Below are positions 58,333 to 64,000 of a stretch of DNA of 64,000 nucleotides, in pieces. Source of the DNA: DASSLY01 sp035689185 (GTDB taxonomy: Bacteria > Actinomycetota > Actinomycetes > Actinomycetales > Dermatophilaceae). The DNA lies in contig DASSLY010000051.1 of assembly GCA_035689185.1 (NCBI GenBank), forward strand, positions 16,974 to 80,973, given 5' to 3'. The position numbers were made by a program, and so were the translations under genes. Below the pieces are notes generated by a model. The model did not search any database. It was given only the letters and a program-made list of their open reading frames with translations, and was not told where the DNA came from. Each line of letters starts with the position of its first letter. Position 1 is the stretch's first letter.

Positions 58333-59627
58333 GGCAGTCGTACCCTCGGCCGGACCGCCACCGCGTGCTCGTCGGCGGCCTGCTCGCGCTGGCGGCAACG
58401 GCTGCCGCGGTGGTCTGGCTCACCCCCTGGCAACCGTTGAACGGCCCGGCGCAGCCGGTGACGCCAGAGGTCGCCAGGGACTTCACCGCCGCGCAGGTCA
58501 GCCGGGCTGGGGCGTTTCGGACCCAGCTCGGCCCGTGGCCCTACTTGGCGCTGGCGTTGCGGCTGGCCACCCCCTGGGCCGGCTACCTGGTGCTGTCCCG
58601 GCGCCCCGGCCGGCCGGGTCGGGCATTGCTCGCGGTCGTCCTCACGGCCGGCGCCGTCGTCCTCGCCCAGCTGCTGGTCGGGCTGCCGTTCGACGTGCAC
58701 GCGGAGCTCGTGCTGCGTCGTTTCGGCCTGTCCACCCAGACCTGGGCCGGCTGGACCCGGGACCAGCTGGTGGGCCTGGCGATGACCGGGGCCGTCACGG
58801 AGGTAGTGCTGCTGCTCGTCCTGTGGTTGGTGCGACGGCAGCCACGGCGGTGGCCGTGGCTGCTGGCGATCCTGGCCGCCGCCGGCACGGTCGTAGCGTC
58901 GGCGATCTACCCGCTGGTGGTCGAGCGCGCTTACAACCAGTTCACCGAGCTTGCGCCCAGCCCGTTGACGCAGCGGATCGAGGCGCTCGCCCGGGCGGAC
59001 GGGCTGGGCCGCGTCCGGGTCGTCCAGGCCGACGCCTCCACCCGTACGACCGGGGAGAACGCGCACGTCTCCGGCATCGGCTCGACCCGTTGGGTCGTTC
59101 TGGACGACACCCTGCTCGCGCGCGGCGACCCGGCCGCCGTCACCGCCGTGGTGGCGCACGAGTTCGGCCACGTCGTGCACGACGACGTGGTCCGCGGCAC
59201 CGTCATCGGCGCGCTGGGCGCGAGCACCGCGGTGCTGCTGCTCGCCGCCGCCTCGCTGTCACCGCGCGGCCGGGCGTCGTTCTCGCTGACGTCCGACCGG
59301 CAGGCAGGTCGCGGACGGCTGGCAGCGGCCACCTGCCTGCTGGTCGCGATCGGCACGACCGGGCCGTTGCTGGTGGCGCCGGTGACGAACCTGGTCAGCC
59401 GCCGGGTGGAGGCCAGCGCCGACGTCCACGCGCTGGACCTGACGCGGGACCCGGCGGCGTTCATCCGGATGCAGCAGGCCCTGGCGACGACGAACCTGTC
59501 CCGGCTGGAGCCGACGTGGTGGCAGACCGCGCTATTCGCCACCCACCCCTCCCCACCGTGGCGGATCGCCCTGGCCCGGGCCTGGCAGCGCTCGCCGCGA
59601 ACGACGCCGCCACCAGCGCCCCGCTGA
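58329..59627 (+). CDS. M48 (CAAX prenyl protease/HtpX-like) membrane metalloprotease
   Basis: 432 residues. About six membrane helices; the zinc motif VVAHEFGHVVHDD (HExxH) near 275; then NLVSRRVEASADVHALDLTRDPAAF (third ligand Glu) and the conserved FATHPSPPWRIALA near the end. M48 members degrade or mature membrane proteins. Tightly coupled to the upstream zincin gene by a 4-bp overlap: two membrane proteases made together. Its last 167 bp are antisense to the 3' end of the glycosyltransferase gene. Confidence 0.88.
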   Translation: MRQSYPRPDRHRVLVGGLLALAATAAAVVWLTPWQPLNGPAQPVTPEVARDFTAAQVSRAGAFRTQLGPWPYLALALRLATPWAGYLVLSRRPGRPGRALLAVVLTAGAVVLAQLLVGLPFDVHAELVLRRFGLSTQTWAGWTRDQLVGLAMTGAVTEVVLLLVLWLVRRQPRRWPWLLAILAAAGTVVASAIYPLVVERAYNQFTELAPSPLTQRIEALARADGLGRVRVVQADASTRTTGENAHVSGIGSTRWVVLDDTLLARGDPAAVTAVVAHEFGHVVHDDVVRGTVIGALGASTAVLLLAAASLSPRGRASFSLTSDRQAGRGRLAAATCLLVAIGTTGPLLVAPVTNLVSRRVEASADVHALDLTRDPAAFIRMQQALATTNLSRLEPTWWQTALFATHPSPPWRIALARAWQRSPRTTPPPAPR

Positions 59628-60843
59628 GCCAGAACTGGTTGTAGAAGGCCTGCTTGTTCACCAGGTTCGCCAGCAGCAACAGCAGGGCCAGCCAGCGCAG
59701 CAGCTCCGCCATCCCCGGCTGCCTCCGGTGCACGACCAGGCACACCCCGCCCAGTGCGCCCAGCACCACCAGACCGGTCAGCCAGAACGGCAGCGCGACG
59801 CCGTACACGTTGAGCGCCAGCAGGTACCACGTGTTCGCGAACCGGATCGGGTGGAAGCCCACCAGCAGGGTCACCGTGTCGTGGACGAAGTCCGCAGGCG
59901 AGGCCACGAACCACGGCAGCATCAGCGCGCCGGCCAGCGCCCCCGTCGCCACGGCACGGCGAGGCCCGAACGGCCGCCACAGCAGCAGCACCGGAAGCAG
60001 CATCGCCAGGTGCTGCTTGCTGGCGCAGGCCAGCGCCAGCGGCAGGACCGCCCACCAGGCCGTCCGAGTCCCTCCGCGGTCGACCAGCACCGCCCACCAG
60101 ACCAGCCCGGCCAGCAGCAACGGCTCGGTCCAGGCCTGGTCCAGCTGGGTCAGCGTGCCGGGGGCGAGCACCAGCAGCGCCGCCGCCGCCACGGCCGGGC
60201 GGCGCCCGCGGCCCAGGACGAGGAGGCCGAGCATCGCCAGCAGACCCCACGCCAGCAGGGCCCACCGGACGTCCCCGGCCAGCCACCGCCCGGGCGCGAC
60301 CAGGACTGCGGTCCACGGCAGGTAGGTGAACGCGTCCTGCACCCCGGGCGAGCCGGTCCAGGCCATGGCGTAGAAGTTCTCGCCGCGGGCGATCGCGTCG
60401 CTGGCCTGCTGCAGCGTCACCCAGACGTCGATCCGGGGCGCCGGGTCTGTCACCACCGCGACGGTAGCGGCCAGCAGGTATGCCGTCCCGCTCACCACCG
60501 CCGGGAGCAGCCGTGACGTGGGCCGCCACATCGCCGCCACGGTCAGCAAGCACGCCATTGCCAGCAACCCTCTGGCCACGCCTTGCCAGCCACTGGGCAG
60601 GTAGCTGAACAGCGGGACCGCGACGGTCACGACGGCCGAGCCGGCCAGCGCCAGGGTCACCGGCCCCCGGGCAGGCGCGCCCGGGCCGGGGCGCCGCAGC
60701 TGCCACCAGGCCAGCCCGAGCGCGCAGGCGGTCAAGGTGAGCACGATCGGCACCCGGAACCGGACGACGCTCCACTGGAGCACTCCGAAGTAGGCCACCC
60801 AGGCGAGCGACACGGCATACCAGAAACCGCCCGGTCCTCGCAT
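59461..60843 (-). CDS. Polytopic GT87-like glycosyltransferase (mannosyltransferase type)
   Basis: 460 residues, ten or more hydrophobic helices. Features of the GT-C class: an early extracytoplasmic acidic loop with DVWVTLQQASDAIARGENFYAM, TYLPWTAVLVAPGRWLAGD, QLDQAWTEPLLLAGLVWW, and LACASKQHLAMLLPVLLLW. It probably transfers mannose or arabinose from a polyprenyl phosphate donor to lipoglycans or other cell envelope glycans (inference). ATG at 60843 with TAACGT 8 nt upstream. The last ~55 residues lie antisense to the M48 gene and look non-conserved (Gly/Ser/Pro-rich). Confidence 0.8.
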   Translation of the reverse strand: MRGPGGFWYAVSLAWVAYFGVLQWSVVRFRVPIVLTLTACALGLAWWQLRRPGPGAPARGPVTLALAGSAVVTVAVPLFSYLPSGWQGVARGLLAMACLLTVAAMWRPTSRLLPAVVSGTAYLLAATVAVVTDPAPRIDVWVTLQQASDAIARGENFYAMAWTGSPGVQDAFTYLPWTAVLVAPGRWLAGDVRWALLAWGLLAMLGLLVLGRGRRPAVAAAALLVLAPGTLTQLDQAWTEPLLLAGLVWWAVLVDRGGTRTAWWAVLPLALACASKQHLAMLLPVLLLWRPFGPRRAVATGALAGALMLPWFVASPADFVHDTVTLLVGFHPIRFANTWYLLALNVYGVALPFWLTGLVVLGALGGVCLVVHRRQPGMAELLRWLALLLLLANLVNKQAFYNQFWLSGALVAASFAASAARPGPGRSATVGRGGWRIARSATTSAPAGTGSSSPGPAASG

Positions 60844-60851
60844 GGGTCGCA

Positions 60852-60857
60852 ACGTTA
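60852..60857 (-). promoter_or_regulatory. -10 box for the glycosyltransferase gene
   Basis: TAACGT on the minus strand, 8 nt before the ATG at 60843. Confidence 0.5.
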
Positions 60858-60916
60858 GCCAGCCCGCGGGCGCCGAGCGCCGACGCAGCCCCGGCGAGCG
60901 GCCGCCACCGGGCGGG

Positions 60917-60922
60917 TACCCT
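60917..60922 (+). promoter_or_regulatory. -10 box for the SRPBCC-ArsA-like operon
   Basis: TACCCT, 8 nt before the ATG at 60931. Confidence 0.5.
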
Positions 60923-60930
60923 TGCCGACC

Positions 60931-61374
60931 ATGGCCGAGCGCACTGAGTCCAGCACCGTCATCGCGGCGGCACCCGGTCAGGTGCTGGATGTGATCGCCG
61001 ACTTCGAGCGCTACCCGGAGTGGGTCCGCGAGGTCAAGCAGGTGACCGTGCTGGCCGAGGACGGGGACGGCTGGGCCGACCGGGTGCAGTTCACCCTCGA
61101 CGAGGGCGTGATCAAGGACACCTACGTGCTGGACTACGAGTGGGACGTCGCGGAGGACGGCACCGGCGTCGTCTCGTGGAGCCTGGTCAGCGGCACGGTC
61201 CTCAAGGCGCTGGACGGTTCGTACACCCTCGCCGCATCCGGGGAGGGGACCGAGGTCACCTACCGGCTGTCGGTCGACGTGGTGATCCCGATGCTCGGCA
61301 TGCTGAAGCGCAAGGCCGAGAAGTCGATCATCCAGGGTGCGCTCACCGGCCTGAAGCAGCGCGTCGAGGGCTAG
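60931..61374 (+). CDS. SRPBCC (START-like) lipid-binding family protein
   Basis: 147 residues. Polyketide cyclase/dehydrase-type SRPBCC fold: STVIAAAPGQVLDVIADFERYPEWVREVKQVTVL at the N-terminus, VSWSLVSGTVLKALDGSYTL mid-way, and a long C-terminal helix KRKAEKSIIQGALTGLKQRVEG. It binds a hydrophobic ligand in a closed cavity; ligand unknown. Orthologous in position to M. tuberculosis Rv2185c. First gene of a likely operon with the ArsA-like gene (14 nt gap). ATG set by the TACCCT box. Confidence 0.9.
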   Translation: MAERTESSTVIAAAPGQVLDVIADFERYPEWVREVKQVTVLAEDGDGWADRVQFTLDEGVIKDTYVLDYEWDVAEDGTGVVSWSLVSGTVLKALDGSYTLAASGEGTEVTYRLSVDVVIPMLGMLKRKAEKSIIQGALTGLKQRVEG

Positions 61375-61388
61375 CGCCGGCGTCGGCA

Positions 61389-62432
61389 GTGCGGATCGTC
61401 GTGTTCACCGGCCCGGGCGGGTCGGGCAGTTCCACGGTGGCGGCGGCCGCCGCGGTCGCCTCGGCGCGCGCCGGGGTAATGACCGTGCTCGTCTGCCATG
61501 CCGCCACGCCGCTGACCGACGCTCCTGCCGGCGCGGTGCCGCTGGAGGTCGAGAGCGGCCTGTTCGCGCTGACCTGCGAGGCGGGGTCGTGGGACGGGCT
61601 CGGCTCGCCGCTGCTGGAGGACCTCGCCGGGCTGCCCGGCGGCCGCGAGATGGTGCTGCTGGCGCAGCTGCACCGGCTGCTCACCGAGGGTTGGTCCGAC
61701 CTGGTCGTGCTGGACGGACCGCCCGTCGCCGACTGCCTGCGGCTGGTCGCGGCGCCAGCCGGCCTGCTGCGGCTGCTCGACCGGGCGCCGGCGTCGTTGC
61801 TGCGGCGGTGGCCGTCGGCCACGGCAAGCGGGCTGTCCCCCGACCAGTGGCGGGTCCGACTGCGAGACCTTGCCGGGTTGCTGCTGGGCGGGTCGCTGTC
61901 CGCACGGGTGGTCGTCGCATCGCACCATGACGCGGCATCACGGGCCCGATCGGCCGTGGTCGGCCTGCGGCTGCACGGCGTGCCCGTCGACGAGGTCGTC
62001 GTGACCGGCGTAGCGCGGGGCTCCGACCCGGCGCGCAGCGCCCGAACGGTTAGCGACGCGCTCGCGCCGCTGGCGGTTCGAACCGTCGCGCCGGCCGCCT
62101 CGCCTCCCCAGGGACCGGAAGAGCTGGCCGAGCTCGGCGTCGAACCGCTGGACCCGGCCCACCCGCCCTCGCGCTCGGAACCGCAGCTCGTCGCGGACGA
62201 CGGCGGGTATCTGCTGTCCATGCCCCTGCCGTACCTGACCGGGGGCGAGGTCGAGCTGGGCCGCCGCGACGACGTGCTGCTGGTGGGGGCGGCCGGCGCC
62301 CGCCGGGTGGTCGACCTGCCTGGGGTGCTGCGTCGCTGCCAGGTGGTCTCGGCCAGCGTTGGCGACGGCTGGCTGCGGGTGCGGTTCCGGCCGGACCCGG
62401 CCCTGTGGCCGGCGGGGTCGGACCATGGCTGA
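61389..62432 (+). CDS. ArsA/Get3-like ATPase family protein with a degenerate P-loop
   Basis: 347 residues. ArsA-type N-terminus RIVVFTGPGGSGSSTVAAAAAVASARAG, where the family has GKGGVGKTT: both signature Lys residues are replaced (Pro and Ser). DLVVLDGPPVADCLRLV stands at the switch/Walker B place, and GVPVDEVVVTGV is the usual adenine-side strand. The last ~70 residues (GYLLSMPLPYLTGGEVELGRRDDVLLVGAAGARRVVDLP) form an HSP20-like beta domain found in actinobacterial ArsA proteins. Likely non-hydrolysing or atypical. GTG start at 61389; the stop overlaps the next gene by 8 bp. Position equals Rv2184c. Confidence 0.82.
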   Translation: MRIVVFTGPGGSGSSTVAAAAAVASARAGVMTVLVCHAATPLTDAPAGAVPLEVESGLFALTCEAGSWDGLGSPLLEDLAGLPGGREMVLLAQLHRLLTEGWSDLVVLDGPPVADCLRLVAAPAGLLRLLDRAPASLLRRWPSATASGLSPDQWRVRLRDLAGLLLGGSLSARVVVASHHDAASRARSAVVGLRLHGVPVDEVVVTGVARGSDPARSARTVSDALAPLAVRTVAPAASPPQGPEELAELGVEPLDPAHPPSRSEPQLVADDGGYLLSMPLPYLTGGEVELGRRDDVLLVGAAGARRVVDLPGVLRRCQVVSASVGDGWLRVRFRPDPALWPAGSDHG

Positions 62433-62946
62433 GCCGCCGCCGGTCGGGTCGGTGGCTACGGAGGCGGCCCGGCTGGTGGAGGCCGTCGCCCGGCTGGCCC
62501 GCGGGGACAGCGAGCAGCCCGGCGCCACGGCCGGCGCCCACGACCTTCCGGACGACTCGCCCGGCTCGGGCTCGGGCGGGCACGAACCGGGCCGTCCCGG
62601 CCAGCCGTCCGGTCCCGACGAGCCCGCCGGGCGGCATACCGGGGTGTGTCCTACCTGCGGCGCGCCTGGCCAGGAACCGCTGACATGCCAGCTGTGCCCG
62701 CTCTGCCGGGGACTGGCGCTGCTGCGGCAGGTGCGGCCGGAGACCCTGGCACGCCTCGCTGACCTGGCCGGGTTCGTCGCGGAGACGCTTCGGGACCTCG
62801 CTGCGGAACGGCCTGCCGGGCCGTCGACGGCCGATCGAGGCGACGCCGCGACGGGAGGGCGGCGGGACGCTACGGTCCAGAGGATCCCGGTGCAGGACGC
62901 CCCAGACCCGGCGCCGCCCGAGAACACCGCGAAAGGGCCGAACTGA
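62425..62946 (+). CDS. Hypothetical protein with a four-Cys zinc-ribbon-like motif
   Basis: 173 residues. Disordered Gly/Ser/Pro-rich N-terminal half, then GVCPTCGAPGQEPLTCQLCPLCRG (CxxC-x10-CxxC-like spacing, five Cys), RQVRPETLARLADLAGFVAETLRDLA (helix) and a disordered tail. No enzyme motif. Position corresponds to M. tuberculosis Rv2183c; function not known. ATG overlaps the ArsA-like stop by 8 bp and its stop overlaps the ROK kinase ATG by 1 bp, so four genes in a row appear to be one operon. Confidence 0.8.
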   Translation: MAEPPPVGSVATEAARLVEAVARLARGDSEQPGATAGAHDLPDDSPGSGSGGHEPGRPGQPSGPDEPAGRHTGVCPTCGAPGQEPLTCQLCPLCRGLALLRQVRPETLARLADLAGFVAETLRDLAAERPAGPSTADRGDAATGGRRDATVQRIPVQDAPDPAPPENTAKGPN

Positions 62947-63905
62947 TGCAGATGACGATCGGGCTGGACATCGGTGGGACCAAGATCGCCGGTGCGGTCG
63001 TTGACCGCTCGGGCGAGGTCGTCCTGACCGGGCGTCGAGACACCCCGGCGCAGGACTCCCCGGCCATCGCCGCGGCCGCGGCCGAACTGGTGGCCGAACT
63101 CGCGGCGCGGCTGCCCGCCGGTGACGGCGTGGCCGCTGTCGGCGTGGCATGCGCGGGGTTCATCGACAAGACCGGATCGCACGTGCTGTTCGCGCCGAAC
63201 TTGGCCTGGCGGGACGAGCCGCTGAAGGACTTGCTGCAGACCACGGTGGGGCTGCCGGTCATCATCGAGAACGACGCCAACGCCGCCGCATGGGGGGAGT
63301 TCACCCACGGAAGCGCCCGGGATGCGACGGACATGGTGCTCGTCACGGTCGGCACCGGCATCGGCGGCGGGGTGGTCATCGACGGTCGGCTGCTGCGCGG
63401 CGCGTACGGCATCGCCGCGGAGCTGGGGCACATGCGGGTTGTGCCCGAGGGCCACCGGTGCGGATGCGGCAACCGTGGGTGCTGGGAGCAGTACGCCAGC
63501 GGCAACGCGCTCGTGCGCGAGGCCCGCGCCATGATGGAGGCCGGCTCGCCCGTCGTCGCCGACCTGCTGTCGAGGCTCGGGGGCGACGTCACGGCGCTCA
63601 CCGGCCCCTTCATCACCGAGGCTGCCCGCGACGGCGACCCGACCGCACGCGAGCTGCTCGCCGACATCGGTCGGTGGCTCGGCATCGGCCTGGCCAACCT
63701 CGCGTCGGCCTTCGACCCCGGTCTCTTCGTCATCGGCGGGGGAGTCAGCGCCGCCGACGAGATGCTCATCGGCCCCGCGCGTGAGGCGTTCCGGCGCCAG
63801 CTGCCCGGCCGCGGCTACCGGCCCGAGGCGCGCATCGTGCGGGCCGTGCTCGGTAGCGACGCCGGCCTCATCGGCGCCGCCGAGCTGGCTCGCGCCGGCA
63901 GCTGA
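62946..63905 (+). CDS. ROK-family glucokinase-like sugar kinase
   Basis: 319 residues. ATP loop IGLDIGGTKIAGAVVD; VIIENDANAAAWGEFTHGSARDATDMVLVTVGTGIGGGVVIDG with the catalytic Asp; zinc site GHRCGCGNRGCWEQYASG; adenosine motif LFVIGGGVS. This is the glucokinase pattern of actinobacterial ROK kinases; glucose is the probable substrate, but other hexoses cannot be excluded. ATG at 62946 overlaps the previous stop (TGATG), indicating co-translation with the upstream gene. No transport genes nearby. Confidence 0.92.
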   Translation: MQMTIGLDIGGTKIAGAVVDRSGEVVLTGRRDTPAQDSPAIAAAAAELVAELAARLPAGDGVAAVGVACAGFIDKTGSHVLFAPNLAWRDEPLKDLLQTTVGLPVIIENDANAAAWGEFTHGSARDATDMVLVTVGTGIGGGVVIDGRLLRGAYGIAAELGHMRVVPEGHRCGCGNRGCWEQYASGNALVREARAMMEAGSPVVADLLSRLGGDVTALTGPFITEAARDGDPTARELLADIGRWLGIGLANLASAFDPGLFVIGGGVSAADEMLIGPAREAFRRQLPGRGYRPEARIVRAVLGSDAGLIGAAELARAGS

Positions 63906-63908
63906 ACC

Positions 63909-64000
63909 ATGGCCGCCGACCGGCCCGTGGCGGCCGACCGGCCAGGTCACGTGCTCCGGGTCATGAGCTACAACGTGCACGACCTGCGCGACGACCGCGC
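63909..64000 (+). CDS. Endonuclease/exonuclease/phosphatase family protein, 5' end only
   Basis: Thirty codons run off the right edge: MAADRPVAADRPGHVLRVMSYNVHDLRDDRA. The run VLRVMSYNVHDLRDD is the first strand and Asn metal-site motif (SYNVHxLRDD) of the EEP (DNase I-like) superfamily. ATG at 63909 is only 3 nt after the ROK kinase stop. Function cannot be narrowed from this fragment. Confidence 0.7.
   Translation, partial: MAADRPVAADRPGHVLRVMSYNVHDLRDDR

Overview
The window is high-GC chromosomal DNA from an actinomycete, probably a Micrococcales (Intrasporangiaceae-like) relative; the family placement is inference. The support is an actinobacterial cytochrome bcc-aa3 gene set (ctaCDF, qcrB-qcrA-qcrC, ctaE), a mycothiol-dependent isomerase family protein, a DUF3043 protein, frequent GTG starts, and gene order resembling the Mycobacterium tuberculosis Rv2183c-Rv2205c neighbourhood (glycerate kinase, erpA, adenosine-kinase-like PfkB, ctaC, qcr genes, trpD, DnaQ-UvrC-like exonuclease, SRPBCC protein, ArsA-like protein). 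No rRNA, tRNA or CRISPR array was seen.

Layout. 1-12.3 kb: a giant multicopper oxidase that runs off the left edge, a small membrane-anchored protein, a CopC-CopD copper protein, and a 1804-residue animal-type haem peroxidase with RTX calcium-binding repeats. Together these look like a candidate metal oxidation locus, possibly Mn(II). 12.5-17.5 kb: sirohaem synthase, a serine hydrolase, a DUF3043 membrane protein and an M20 dipeptidase. 17.5-22.3 kb: a nucleoside-phosphorylase-fold protein divergent from a caspase, a CHAT protease and an amidohydrolase, the best candidate for an undescribed conflict or cell-death system. 22.3-32.3 kb: housekeeping genes (pcm, nadA, glycerate kinase, erpA, PfkB kinase, aat, TusA and a cysteine desulfurase homologue lacking its PLP lysine), with several unrelated tandem repeat arrays between them.

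32.4-51.5 kb holds the respiratory chain genes. ctaC-ctaD-ctaF (+) face qcrB-qcrA-qcrC and ctaE (-). Between them lie an L,D-transpeptidase, a hypothetical gene, about 8 kb of nested transposons, a flavodoxin and a minimal zincin. The nest is three elements deep: an IS3-family element (37819-45779) is split by a tyrosine-recombinase transposon (about 38900-45329), whose first recombinase gene is split by a three-gene DDE/ATPase element (39300-42710). That innermost element has 36-bp terminal inverted repeats and a 5-bp target duplication. Removing each insert in turn restores the broken frames.

51.6-64 kb: a receiver-like protein, trpD, ppk2, a stand-alone Lrp ligand-binding domain, the exonuclease/GIY-YIG fusion, two membrane metalloproteases, a polytopic glycosyltransferase, an SRPBCC protein, an ArsA-like ATPase with a degenerate P-loop, a ROK kinase and the start of an endonuclease/exonuclease/phosphatase family gene.

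Many genes lack a ribosome binding site but have TANNNT 6-8 nt before the start codon. This is the signature of leaderless mRNA and was used here to choose starts.
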